Positions 47,468-57,816 of a stretch of 64,000 nucleotides of DNA are shown piece after piece. Made by a program: the position numbers and the translations under genes. The notes under the pieces were generated by a model. It was not told where the DNA came from. It searched no databases and saw only the letters and a program-made list of their open reading frames with translations. Numbering within the stretch: the first letter of the stretch is position 1; each line of letters begins with the position of its first letter. This DNA is from Prostheceraeus crozeri (lineage: Eukaryota; Platyhelminthes; Polycladida; Euryleptidae), in contig CAJQUW010005737.1 in assembly GCA_907163375.1 (NCBI GenBank), positions 1-64,000 of the forward strand, read 5' to 3'.

Positions 47468-47600
47468 AAGTACAAAGTATCCAGCTTATTATTTGCATTT
47501 TTTGAGATCAACATGTCTATGCAAACGACCCGAAGGGCGAGGCCATAGTTTGTTGATCTCAAAAAAATGCAATTATGCTGGAATATCTTTGCACTGAGTT
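47468..47600. repeat. Long imperfect hairpin
   Basis: Arms of about 48 bp (47468-47513 and 47550-47598) pair through CCAGC.TA.TTGCATTTTTTGAGATCAACA, with a ~35-nt loop containing GACCCGAAGGGCGAGG. It could be a small foldback MITE or a structured RNA. No flanking duplication was seen. Confidence 0.6.
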
Positions 47601-48481
47601 CTGGTAAGTAAACTTTATAAATATTCACAGAACAACCAGAATCTAATGATCATATCCTTAACATGATTTGAAAATCAAAAACCAAAGCAATTTTGAAATT
47701 CAGATAACCCTGCATTCTCTGTCCATTGTACATATGCCATTTCTATGCAAAATTTCTATCAGCATGATTTTCGTTGTAGAGGATGTGGAAAAAACTCTTC
47801 TATGTTGCTAATGGTCTTTTCAATGAAGGAGTGCCAAATAAAGACTGTTTATTGCACTCTATTATAAATTTATGCACACTTTTGGAAAGCATAAACTAAT
47901 AATTACGGAAAAGCAATAATCATAGAGAATTATAGCACTGTGGAAATATAAACACGTATTTAGTTGCAAATTATACCAAATTACGGGATGGTGCCCCCTT
48001 CCCCTACCCACCGTTTCTTAACTTGCAGAGAGTTGCAAATAGAGGAAATGCTTGCTCCACCTCATTGCTTTCTAGCATGGCCTTTCAGTGTCTTTTTTGG
48101 GTGTGAGGCAGGAAATGAAGTAAAGAAATGTGACACTGAAAGGTAGCTTACTTTGACGGGGCCAATATTGCAGAAATCTTTGCTTTTTCTGTAATAGGGG
48201 AGGGGATGGGAGTGGGGAGGGAAAATAGCGTTCATGCCTAAAATTCTTATCAGCCTGATGTCATGAATCATCGTTTATTTTAATTTTGAATCAATAATGA
48301 TAGCACCGTATTTTCGAACACAAACAAAGATTCCAATATTATCAGTTGGCATCTCCCCCCCACGAATCAACAAACCACCGCTACGCAGTCTTAGTCAATT
48401 CTCTTGTGAAATACATTAGTCTCGATTGTGCTACTAAATCTACAGGCCGCGGCTTTCAAGGTAATTCTCCGTTTCAATTCT

Positions 48482-48667
48482 AGGTTTGTCAAGAGAAGGA
48501 GGCCACTCTGCTCGGGGTCTTTGGAAAGGGCGAAATCCGCGTTCTATTCGAATAACTACAAAGGATTACTTCTCCACAAAGAGAGTATTATCATGAACAG
48601 CTGACCAAGGTTAATTGAAGAACGAAGAAAGCGCGAGGTGAAAGTCGACTCTGGACGAGTGGAGAGA
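48482..48667 (+). other. Candidate exon, possibly a decayed SH3BP5 segment
   Basis: Good splice signals surround it: acceptor TTTCAATTCTAG and donor GAGAGAG|GTAAGG. From the acceptor one frame reads LSREGGHSARGLWKGRNPRS and then TTKDYFSTK; the next frame continues REYYHEQLTKV. Together these resemble the SH3BP5 segment SKPYFELKAKYY (K.YF..K..YY), in the right gene order, but a 2-bp change within a GA run would be needed and flanking residues do not match. It may be a pseudo-exon or coincidence. Confidence 0.25.
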
Positions 48668-48989
48668 GGTAAGGATCGACTTCATCACATTCGTTAGTGA
48701 GACGGGGATCCCCACCACCACCACCACCAACGATCCCTCTCATTAGTAACACGTTCGCTGCGCCATGATGAACTGGAGTGCGATAGCGAGCATACGTGCT
48801 TCATTCAATAATCACTTAGACTCAAAAAGAATTATTGAAGATATCAAAACGACCGTAGCTATCCAATGTAATGCGTATTTGTAGGTAACAAAAATACAAT
48901 CAAACTTGAAATGTGAGAACATATTGTTATATACGAAGCTGAATAAAGATTGGATTACTAGTATTGCGTTTCCTTCCTACATAGAATCA

Positions 48990-50037
48990 CATTCCTGATC
49001 ACACCACGATTTTTCACCATCTCTCACAACACCAAGTCTTCGAAAGCATTCTTTCTCGACCGCGAATCAAAAACTTGTCTTACATGCTGCTCCACTTTTA
49101 CCTTTACCATCGGAAGATGAATCAAACTCTTTTCTGACCTCGGGCAAGGTTTTCTTCAAATGAACGAAAAGATGGCAGAAGGTCGGATGGTGCCCGAGAT
49201 CTGCGAATACGGAGGATGCTGAATGTTGTGGAACTTCAATTGAGAACAAAACCGTTTTCCTTCACAATCACAAGTCAGCGGTATGAATTGGGGCATCGTC
49301 TGAACAGTAAGTACTTTTTGCAAGATCGTCCTCGAAAGTTTAGTTGGAAAGCATTGTCTCTAAAGGTCATTGAAATAGCGAGCCGTTCATTGTGCACGAC
49401 TTGTCGAAAATGTCGAGGATGGACAATCCCTTTACAACAGTTCCTGTTTCTGAGCTTTTCTTGGAGCTCTCTTGCTGGAAATTCGCCATTCAGTGACTTC
49501 CTGTGACTCAAGGGGAATAAAAAGGTTTAAATAGGCGTTTCATATCCTGTGATGATGTCCGAGGAATCAGTATCCCAAGTCCTGTCGAAAAGTTTCCAGG
49601 TTGGAACGGCAGCATGCCAATCGAGTCTCTTGCCATTTCGATGTGATGAACTTTGGACAAACGGTGAGCACTTCCATTCGGCACGACCCCAAATCGCTGT
49701 GGATATTGTGGACACATTTCCGTGGACTAGAAACCAGGACATCGGACAAGATCATTCCATTCGAATACTACCGATTGTCACGGATCAAAGAAGCGAACAC
49801 ACCGATGCGTTCGATTGCGGAATTTTCTGTTGGACCGTCCACTTTTCGTTGTGTCCATTGAATAACTAGCAAAGTTCCAACCACCGTCCGAAACTCCCGT
49901 ACCCAATTGTGAACTGTAGCACGTGATGGAGGATCTTCACCGTAGACATCTTGCAACTGCTGCAATATTTCATTCGGTGGGACTTTCTTTAAGTTCAGAA
50001 ACTTAATGACACTTCGGTATTCAACTGCGTTGTCCAT
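48990..50037 (-). pseudogene. Old mariner transposase relic
   Basis: The N-terminus at 50037 reads MDNAVEYRSVIKFLNLKKVP then PNEILQQLQDVYGEDPPSRA and TVHNWVREF, the first HTH of mariner transposases. Later pieces in shifting frames include VPKFITSKWQETRLACC (WVP..L...Q...R), EWRISSKRAPRK, and at 49067-49249 HHPTFCHLFVHLKKTL, the region of the third catalytic Asp (SPDL.P.DFHLF.HLKK). Many frameshifts and stops show that it is old. It differs from the mariner at 40217. Terminal repeats were not seen. Plus-strand ORFs here are shadows. Confidence 0.75.
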
Positions 50038-50296
50038 TTCAAGCGACTAACTCATCTGCAAGCTATGACAAGCGTTGAAGTTGTCTTGTAGCTGCGATAA
50101 AGCATGACAATGAATGAAACTCACTGACCTGCCACCTACATGCCCATGTCAATTCACATTATCAATACCGGATCAATGACATAAATGTTTGATGTCAAGT
50201 CTAAGTGATTATTGACTGAACCACTTAGCTGGTCGACACAGATATCTCTGTGGTGTGCTGATGGGACCACAGAATTGGATTGTTTAATCGTATCAC

Positions 50297-50509
50297 TTTG
50301 CTAGAAGTGCAAACTGATTCAAAGCGATGGCACATCCAGGAACTTAGTAAGTGGGCAAAAAGAAATTTTTAATACCTTACAGAGATAGGAAAAATAGTCG
50401 TGCGTCGCTTGCGGATTGCTGTGAATTCCTTCAAAATGCTCCGATCGCCACGATTCCTTCAGATTCGAAGAATTCAGATCATTGCGCAAAAGTTTTCTCG
50501 ATAATGTTG
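50297..50509. repeat. Dispersed ~600-bp repeat, copy B (truncated)
   Basis: It matches copy C (59851-60406) from TTTGCTAGAAGTG to the block TTTTCTC.ATAATGTTGG, where an A-rich run begins. Shared blocks include TGGCACATC.AGGAAC, ACCTTACAGAGATAGGAAAA and TCGTGCGTCGCTTGC. The remaining two thirds are absent. Confidence 0.7.
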
Positions 50510-50640
50510 GGTAAAAAAAAAAATAATATAAAATAATATAAAAAAAAAAAAAATAAAAGCATAGTTTTACCGCATTCTGGGGGGGTTGGGAGAGGGGTGG
50601 GGGGGGGGGGGGGTGTTTGGGGGGGGGGTTTGTTGGTTGG
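50509..50640. repeat. A-rich then G-rich low-complexity tract
   Basis: 50511-50560 is almost only A with a few T; 50577-50640 is G-rich, with runs of up to about 14 G, capable of quadruplex structure. The ORFs across it are artefacts. Confidence 0.85.
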
Positions 50641-50699
50641 TATGTAGGGGATTTAAGTTTATATAAGATTGGAGTAAAAGGAGATGTCAATGCATATAA

Positions 50700-51281
50700 G
50701 AGAATTTAGACGTTTTTTTCTGTCATAGCTAACGCTTAACTGTTATATATTTAAAATGATATCCCCGATCATTTTAAGAAAGAAATTTAGCTAGTCTCAT
50801 GAACATAGAAACGTTCACAAACTTCTCTGTAGAACTTGACATCGACTGTGTCTCTTTGCTGTGTGATCCGGTTGATAACAGTCACTGAAACTTCCCACAA
50901 TTTGGCGTGTTTAATATTGAACTGGCTGCTCATTGTTCGATTGCTATGGTATTTAGTCAGCAGATTCTGCCATTTCATTTACGTTACATGTTCCAATGTT
51001 TCCCTTCTAGTCAAACGGAAGAAGAGACGACCTGTCTAATTCTGTGGATGAGACACGCTGCCATCAAAGATATTTGAATAACTGTGTGCGATAGCGGGCA
51101 TAGATCGTCATTTGAATTGTTGCACGTTGGGCGCTTTGACGGAATGTTATCGTCGAATTTCATTGTCATCCAATTTCAAATCCATATAAAATTCAAATTT
51201 GATTGGAGATTTCTCTTCCTCTCAGGAAGTAAAATGCACGCATGCGTTGACTATTAGCAACAATGAAAGTAAATAAACGAT
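50700..51281. other. Intron, unrecognised
   Basis: A minus-strand frame at 50787-50978 shows no assignable homology. Confidence 0.35.
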
Positions 51282-51430
51282 AGATCAAATTGCCATGCAA
51301 AAGATGTGCGGCTGGTAGGATTCGAACCTACGACCCAGGTGACCTGTGCTCAATCAACTGAGCTACGAGCCACTTACGCGACTGTGTCAATTGGCAGGAT
51401 GAAACCCTCACCACCACACATCAGTTGTCA
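51282..51430 (-). mobile_element. tRNA-Thr-like SINE, copy 1
   Basis: On the minus strand 51372-51306 reads as a tRNA with A box TAGCTCAGTTGATTGAGC, a perfect T arm (GTAGG-TTCGAAT-CCTAC) and a near-complete acceptor stem, but the anticodon arm is about 6 nt short, so it is not a working tRNA. Copy 2 at 56155-56312 shares both the body and flanks on each side (GATCAAA.TGCCATGCA before; GCGACTGTGTCAATTGGCAG after, plus-strand order), defining a ~150-bp mobile unit. Confidence 0.75.
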
Positions 51431-51439
51431 AGGCAGTTA

Positions 51440-52560
51440 TAATCAAGAAATAAATAACACGTCACAATTGTGACCGCCGACATTAAGGCAAGTAGCGGGA
51501 ATCGATGAAATTCTGAGAAGGAATCGAACGGCTTTTTGATTGCTGACAGATCTAGTCCAGTATTGTTTTCAGTTGGTACTCGATCTCCGGAATGGTTGAT
51601 ATCGAGGTTTGCGATCAAGACGATCTCCTTCGTCGCCACTCAACAAAAAAATCATTATTGGAATGACGAAAGGATCAAGAGATTTCGGTGGCCACGTTAT
51701 ATATTGGTGCCACCACGTCCAGTCTATCTTCCACTGATGTGTTGGTCAAGGTAATTGCGTACAGTGATAGAATTGTGCGCCGATGCCTCATCATGGTGAC
51801 ACAATGAACTGCGGTTGCTTCATCCACTGCAAATTGAGGGCACCAAAACCTGGAGAATATCCTTGTGCACTTACCTGATACACTGGAGTGAATAGTACGG
51901 CGGTTTTGCTGATATCATGGCCAGAGAGATGGAGATCTGGTGAGGCTCTGTTTCAAGCATGTTGCCGTTAAAGCAGTGATTATTTCTATTCACACTGCCA
52001 TTGAAGTGGAACACAGCCTGATCATCACTGAAGCAAATATTGCGCACGATGTCTCAATCCTGAGTGTCTATCCTCAGAATAGTTGCAAGCATTTTTGTTG
52101 CAGATTGTCGTTCTCGTGCAGATCTTGGACCCATTTCACCTTCCATGGACGTAATCCTTCGTCTCTAAAAAATTGGCTCACACTCGATAGTGACGTCATG
52201 CAGCGTTGAGCCATTTTCTCTGTGTTGGGATCAAATGCTTTCACAACTTCTTTAATGATTGGTCACTGGCATGAGTTGGGAGCAAATCGAGAATCTTCAG
52301 AAAGCGCTTGTTCCACCCTAAAAGCGTACGTGCTGGTGGTGTGGCCCTTTGTTGAACTTTTTGATGAACACATTTTCGAAGCAGGGCTCCTTCACAGACA
52401 AACCCGATGGAAAGAGAAGCGGCAATACCAATTTCAGCACATTCGATACTGCATTGCTGATCTGATGTATGTCAAGCTGCAGGGCTTCTGTGAAGAGCTT
52501 TCTCGATGATTAGCATCTCATCATCCTCATAATTCACTTCTCGGTCAAAGACATCTCTAA
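51440..52560 (-). pseudogene. IS630/Tc1/mariner-superfamily transposase relic (Tc3-like)
   Basis: Minus-strand pieces in changing frames follow arthropod-type Tc3-annotated transposases: LRPWKVKWVQDLHENDNLQQ (L.P.K...VQELH..D...R), then ICFSDDQAVFHFNGSVNRNN (IFFSDEA.FHLNG.VN..N), then HHDEASAHNSITVRNYLDQH followed by ISGR*TGRGG (QQDGAP.H.....RN.L...FPGRWIGRGG). The Asp residues of the first two catalytic motifs are visible. Frameshifts and stops are many. The DNA-binding N-terminus is not clear and the terminal repeats were not found. Confidence 0.65.
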
Positions 52561-52880
52561 ATTCCAGAGCAACAATCAATTAACGATCGGATGTTGAGCT
52601 GAAACAGATTTTCTAAAAGTGTGTAACAACTCCGCTGAAGCAGCTGAAACAGCCTACTTGTATCTGTCTTACATGTACATTAAATCATACAGTCAGGCTC
52701 ATAATCAAGATGAGAATTTGCTATCACTGATTCAATATAGGCCTGTAGATGTCACTAAGAAGCGTTAACATGCATATTTTCTATTACTCAAATTCATTTA
52801 ATAATTTAAAGCAGTAAGGATGAAAGTAATGTGAATACCCGCTCTACCGTCATCCCAGAATTTTCTTTACTAATTAGAAC

Positions 52881-53554
52881 GAGGGCTGCGGAAGCGATTG
52901 ATTTTTATTCGCTTCCGCTTCCAATCCCGTACGAAAATTTTTTGGAAAACATTAATGAAAAATATAATGAAACAATATAATGATAAACAGTCCAATTATT
53001 GGAGGCCGGACATGGGCTACACACCTCCTTATTTCAAGCCCCTTTTTCTTCATTTTCCACTTTTTTACGAGTTGTAGGTTCTGACGTTAACACTTCGCTG
53101 TCTCCACGAACTTTTTGTCGTAAACCCTAGCTGACCTGTATGCGCTACGTTTTTTTACCAAAAGTCTGAAAATTTTTCAAATTTAATGAAAATTTTGACA
53201 TTTGGGAAATTGTGAAATAGAGACGACATATTTTCCCAACACGTGTGTAGCAAAAATATTTAAACGACAAAGACAGTGTTTGAGAATTCTACAATGAAAT
53301 TGCTTCAAGACTCCAATCTGCATTGTGTAAAGCTGTCATTGATAAGATGATACTGAGGTTTTCTGATTTCGAATGCCAGTATTCTGAGGTCAACTTAATT
53401 AATTATTCTGAGTATACTTAAGGTCAAATGTCAGAAGTGCGTCGCCTCGCCCTGACACGCGAATTGGTCAGTCATTAGTATCATGATACATTCGGAAGCG
53501 ATCGTCGGGCATTCGCTTCCGCTTCCAATGAAAACGATCGCTTCCGCACCCCTG
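52881..53554. mobile_element. Non-autonomous hAT element
   Basis: The left end GAGGGCTGCGGAAGCGATTG and the right end CGATCGCTTCCGCACCCCTG are inverted relatives (CAGGGGTGCGGAAGCGATCG as consensus). The flanks are ATTAGAAC (52873-52880) and ATTAAAAC (53555-53562), 7 of 8 identical, an aged 8-bp duplication. Subterminal TTCGCTTCCGCTTCCAAT motifs recur inside both ends. It is 674 bp without coding capacity. Confidence 0.8.
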
Positions 53555-54294
53555 ATTAAAACTCTACATATGATAATATCTTCCATGATATTTTTACAAA
53601 TTTTGAATAACAGCTATGAAAGCCTGCAACAGAACTACGAAAATATTACTCAGTTCTACGGGAGTTTCCCACATTCTTACGAGAATTTCCATGATTGAAA
53701 ATCCCATCCCATATGAAATTCAATCCCACTCCCACGATAAGCATAAAAGTGACTATTAATCTGAACTCGCAAATGATATTGATGAAAGTCTGGAATATGT
53801 TATTTAAGTTAACTTTTCCTTCTTGTAAAATGTTGTGACCCCTTATTCACTCCAGTGTTGAACAGACAACCTACATGGAACAATTACTGCTTTGAATGAA
53901 AGTATTCCGAGTTACTGCTCTGTGTGAGTGCAAGTTGTTGTTTGGTGAAGTATAACTTTCCTCATATTCAATCGTTGTCAAATCAAACATTATTTTCCGT
54001 GCACCATGGTTTCGTCAAGCTTTCTGAGCGGGTTGTAATTTATTTGTTGCTGCTTATGGTGATATAATAGTAGAAAAATGTGATATATAAATAAAGCCAC
54101 TGAATTCATTTTATGAAAAGTAAAGCCATTGCTTTTCACAATGCATTTCGTCCACTCTTATTCAAGTGCAAACATTTGACTGGATACAAACTTAAAATTA
54201 TATACGTATAGAGCAATTATACTAAATCTATGAACAAAATTTCGAGCATGCAAACGCATCAGACTTAGAGATATGAAACAATTGAGTAATTAAC

Positions 54295-54678
54295 CTAGAT
54301 ATCAAAAGAAGCAAAAAGAAGACTTGATAACTGCCACAGTAAATAAAGGGTTGACACAAAATCTTTTCGCTGGCAAAGGTCAAGGTTTTCACGTAAGACA
54401 ACGAGAGACTCGAGAATCCCTAATGTCCTTCTGTTGTTCAGGTGGCACTTAATATTAAAGTTATTGATTGCTGATTGTCTCTCGTTATTGTAGACTTGCA
54501 AATGTCTAGTAATGCTACTTGCTAGAACTGTTGTAAATCTGTGTCGACACTTTAATGGGTTGGCTAGCCACTTCGGAAGGTGTTCCGAAACTCTCTCATT
54601 CAGACATCTTTCCGTCTTCCCAATGTACTTGCTTCCAGAGGTAAAACGAAAGTGGTAAATTACATTTGATGCGGGAAA
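54295..54678 (-). CDS. PLE GIY-YIG end, left arm
   Basis: Read from the inner end: FPASNVIYHFRFTSGSKYIG then KTERCLNERVSEH, a GIY-YIG core (VIY...KYIGKT), continuing SSITRHLQVYNNERQSAINN to the stop at 54295. The C-terminal 20 residues differ from the right arm, whose frame ends earlier. No reverse transcriptase is attached, so this is a gene fragment. Confidence 0.7.
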   Translation of the reverse strand, partial: FPASNVIYHFRFTSGSKYIGKTERCLNERVSEHLPKWLANPLKCRHRFTTVLASSITRHLQVYNNERQSAINNFNIKCHLNNRRTLGILESLVVLRENLDLCQRKDFVSTLYLLWQLSSLLFASFDI

Positions 54679-54691
54679 GAGAGCTGTCCTT

Positions 54692-55018
54692 CAGAGAACG
54701 TATCGGAATCCTTTTTGTGGTGAAAATCACTGCCGAACGGGCACTTGGAAATACATTGAATGCTTTGATGAAACTGCTTTTGAAAGCGCACGCATTATTG
54801 CAGAGAACGTATCGGAATCCTTTTTGTGGTGAAAATCACTGCCGAACGGGCACTTGGAAATACATTGAATGCTTTGATGAAACTGCTTTTGAAAGCGCAC
54901 GCATTATTGCAGAGAACGTATCGGAATCCTTTTTGTGGTGAAAATCACTGCCGAACGGGCACTTGGAAATACATTGAATGCTTTGATGAAACTGCTTTTG
55001 AAAGCGCACGCATTATTG
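54692..55018 (+). repeat. Three identical 109-bp tandem repeats
   Basis: Units start at 54692, 54801 and 54910 with CAGAGAACGTATCGGAATCC and end ...GCGCACGCATTATTG. The three units are identical over all 109 bases that I compared, while the surrounding inverted arms differ at several per cent of positions. Units of 109 bp shift the reading frame each time. The unit encodes in one frame RTYRNPFCGENHCRTGTWKY and may derive from PLE sequence upstream of the GIY-YIG domain. Confidence 0.95.
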
Positions 55019-55152
55019 TCGCCAATAAATGGAAGTCGTAAGAATACTTGTCTCTTCTCTGGTCAAAAAATTTCTTCTTTCTAATAACAATTCCCTTTAT
55101 TCGTTGAAATAAGAAATGCCCTTCAGAGAAAAAACTATGAAAAACAGCTCTC

Positions 55153-55470
55153 TTTCCCGCATCAAATGTAATTTACCACTTTCGTTTTACCTGTGGAAGC
55201 AAGTACATTGGGAAGACGGCAAGATGTCTGAATGAGAGAGTTTCGGAACATCGTCCGAAGTGGCTAGTCAACCCATTAAAGTGTCCACCCAGATATGCAA
55301 TTCCAGCAAGTAGCATTACTAGACATTTGCAAGTCTGCAATAACGAGAGACAATCAGCAATCAACAACTTTAATATTAAGTACCACATGAACAGCAGACG
55401 GACATTAGGGATTCTCGAGTCTCTCGTTATCTTACGTGAAAACCTTTTTCACGCCAGCAAAAAGATTTAG
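55153..55470 (+). CDS. PLE GIY-YIG end, right arm
   Basis: A 105-codon frame, without its own start, reads FPASNVIYHFRFTCGSKYIG then KTARCLNERVSEHRPKWLVN, then SSITRHLQVCNNERQSAINN and RTLGILESLVILRENLFHAS before the TAG at 55468-55470. VIY and KYIGKT form the GIY-YIG signature; R..NERVSEH provides the catalytic Arg and following helix. It mirrors the left arm on the opposite strand. Confidence 0.75.
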   Translation, partial: FPASNVIYHFRFTCGSKYIGKTARCLNERVSEHRPKWLVNPLKCPPRYAIPASSITRHLQVCNNERQSAINNFNIKYHMNSRRTLGILESLVILRENLFHASKKI

Positions 55471-55656
55471 TGTTAACCCTTTATTTACCGTGGCAGTTAT
55501 CAAGTCTTCTTTTTTTGCTTCTTTTAATATCTAGGTTAATTACTCAATTGTTTAATGTTTCTAAGTCTGATGCGTTTGCATGCTCGAAATTTTGTTAATA
55601 GATTTAGTATAATTGCTCTATACGTATATGATTTTAAAGTTTGTATCCAGTCAAAT

Positions 55657-55735
55657 GTTTGCACTTGAATAAGAGTGGACGAAATGCATTGTGAAAAGCA
55701 ATAGCTTTGCTTTTCATAAAATGAATTTAGTGGCT
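55657..55735 (+). ncRNA. Hammerhead-like motif in PLE terminal region
   Basis: TTTGCAC and GTGAAAA can form stem I (6 of 7 pairs); between them lie TTGAATA in the place of box 1, GGACGAAATGCATT with GAAA and a palindromic ATGCAT in the place of stem III, and the cleavage triplet ATT. Box 1 is poorly matched, so this is a remnant or variant. The left arm holds the same motif on the minus strand near 54150. Confidence 0.35.
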
Positions 55736-55745
55736 TTATTTATAA

Positions 55746-56154
55746 ATTGAGTAAAAGAGAATCATTTTTGTAAAGAAAAATTGCTGTTTTATTTTGAAAA
55801 ATGTGTTCAAAGTTAGGTCGGTGTCTTGAGTAACATTTGAGATATGATTGCTCGGCCAAGCCATGTCGATGTAATAATGATTTTCTTTTCTAAAAGAGTG
55901 TTACTTTTATTCGTACGATATCTTCGGGTGCATATAGGATGCACTTATTCGAGATAGGATTGTACTTAGAGGGTATTCGGTTGATGTTCTAACTATCAGG
56001 TTTTGTGATGTCTGGTGAAGAACTTAACCATCAAGCATAAGATCCCGATGCCGTACTTCTTCGAATAATTACCGGCCCCGTTGAGTAGCCACATTTCCGC
56101 ACAGAACAGTAGTCGTGGATCAATGCTGTTAACAATAGAATGAAATGGAGTTCT
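55746..56154. other. Intron, unrecognised
   Basis: AT-rich; no feature recognised. Confidence 0.4.
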
Positions 56155-56312
56155 GATCAAACTGCCATGCAGAGAGATGAGTGACTGGCAGGATTCGAAC
56201 TTACGACACAGGTTAACTAGACAGGTGCTGTACCAACTGAGCTACAAGCCAGTTGCATGCGACTGTGTCAATTGGCAGGATCAAACCCTCACTACCACAT
56301 CAGTTGGCAGTT
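56155..56312 (-). mobile_element. tRNA-Thr-like SINE, copy 2
   Basis: Minus strand 56252-56182: CTGGCTTGTAGCTCAGTTGG and GTTCGAATCCTGCC are A and B boxes in a ~71-nt tRNA-like body. The anticodon region CCTGTCTAGTTAACC resembles that of tRNA-Thr(AGT), CCTGT-CTAGTAA-ACAGG, with the 3' half of the stem lost. Flanks on both sides match copy 1. Confidence 0.75.
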
Positions 56313-57252
56313 CCGAAAGCATAACTCAAATATGTAGGCTCCACTGCTCTTAGTGTTAAATTGTCATTGCGGTTTCTACCTTCGAGTGTGTATAAGTGAG
56401 TATAGCTTAGTTATTGTTGAATATGATTTTCAGACTATGTGGAACAGTTCCACAATGCCTTTTTAACCTCACAAAATAGTTAGAGATTAACTATATCGTC
56501 AACATTACTATAAACTTTCAACAAGATATGGGTGCTAAAATTCTGTAAAAAATCTATCCATGAGCTCTTGGACATCTATGTCATGCTTTATATCTTCTTT
56601 GACCTACAGTGCAAACTTTTGGAAATTTTGTCCTAAATTATTTCGTCGAATTCGTGATCAGAAACGAAAATAGGGTAAATGTGATACTACCTTCTCTTAC
56701 ATAATTAAGTAGTGTATGTTTGTAGATTTAATATCTTGCAGTCTGGAATCCTCGGTTCAATCACCCGCTGGCGACATGTTTGATATAATTATACAGGATG
56801 AATACAGTTTGGTGTGCGCACAGAGATAAATTGCTTTGTCTGCGTATTTGGGTCTATAGATGACTTTCTTCAGTACTGATAGTCACGGCCAGAACTCGTC
56901 TCGAGGGGCTTTGAACGGAATGTAAGTTCCAGCCTGAATTCTGACAAACCAGAAGATTGACATCACATTAAACGTAGGTACACTGTCAGTAAATTTAGAT
57001 CCAAAGAGTCGACCGGCGAAAAGAATACTCCATTTGGCAAATTTGTCACCAAGAAAAATTAATACAAAGATGTTCGCTATCACATGACAATCCTGTCTGC
57101 AATCTGACCATATGCTCGCTGATACGAGCCAATCACGGACAAGCTAAAGAGAAGCGAATGTCTGTCAAGTTCTATCGCCTGCTTCCATAGGATACAATGA
57201 CTGGTATCGGATTATGTCGGTCTAGACTAACACACACGCAAATGAATCTTAT

Positions 57253-57491
57253 CAGTGGCGGCTCGAGGAGGGTCATTTATCAGTGCCCCCCTCCCCAATG
57301 AACCCCATTCCCATGGTAAAGTACATGTGCACTCAAAAGCAATGAGAATATTACCAGAGAATATATTCGAGAGAAAACGGTATATTCATTACGTAGACCA
57401 ACGCACAGTAAGATAAGGCTAAAAAAAACATTGCCCTGGATCGGTGGCCGGGTCGGCGGACCCCCCCCCCCCCATAGAGCCGCCGCCACTG
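57253..57491. mobile_element. Short hAT MITE
   Basis: 239 bp. It starts CAGTGGCGGCTCGAGGAGGG and ends AGAGCCGCCGCCACTG. The flanks AATCTTAT (57245-57252) and AATCTCAT (57492-57499) match at 7 of 8 positions. The interior has a poly-C run. It lies 174 bp upstream of an SH3BP5-like exon. Confidence 0.8.
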
Positions 57492-57665
57492 AATCTCATC
57501 TTTGTGGGTGTACATGTGCACTCACCTGCACTGAGAAACTAGAGATTGGTACTGGACAATTATGAGGCATATTCTTTCATGGTTCACTTCGTTGCCGGCA
57601 TCGTCTGTGGATGGCCATGCGTGATATATTAAACAGTTTATAGACATTTTCAATTCTCGTTTCAG

Positions 57666-57816
57666 ATTTATCAGAATCAGCTGAATGCGCTGGAAATGAT
57701 CAGTCGGGAGGTTCATGCGGGAAGGACAGCACGGAAACTCCTTGATGACAGCCTCAAGAGGCGGCCTACTGTCCTCAGCTGTGACGTCATGTCCATCGAT
57801 TCATCTGTCGACCTTG
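57666..57816 (+). CDS. SH3BP5-like gene, penultimate coding exon
   Basis: Acceptor CGTTTCAG|ATTTAT and donor CTTG|GTAAGA; starts in phase 0 and ends in phase 1. It encodes IYQNQLNALEMISREVHAGR, then a charged, Ser-rich tail ending SIDSSVDL. The first part matches the end of the SH3BP5 domain (KY..ALRNLE.IS.EIH..R), the last helix of the Rab11-binding coiled coil; the family is less conserved after it. The open frame runs on into the intron but splicing to 62052 restores a coherent C-terminus. Confidence 0.85.

Larger units (their letters stand above)
54085..55745. mobile_element. Inverted pair of PLE 3' ends around a tandem repeat
   Basis: Two ~610-bp arms (54085-54690 and 55142-55745) are inverted copies, about 90-95% alike by eye. 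Each arm holds a GIY-YIG coding end and a PLE terminal region with the hairpin TGAAAAGCAA...TTGCTTTTCA and a GGACGAAATGCATTGTG block. The arms point outwards, with their coding starts facing the centre, where a 3 x 109-bp array lies. Inverted, 5'-truncated PLE copies are known from this superfamily. The element sits in the intron before exon 57666. Confidence 0.85.

Noticed and set aside
49508-49869. Overlapping ORFs on both strands
   Set aside because: Shadows within the decayed mariner transposase on the minus strand.
51306-51372. Functional tRNA gene on the minus strand
   Set aside because: The anticodon arm is about 6 nt short and related copies at 56182 and 60647 share non-tRNA flanks, so it is a SINE.
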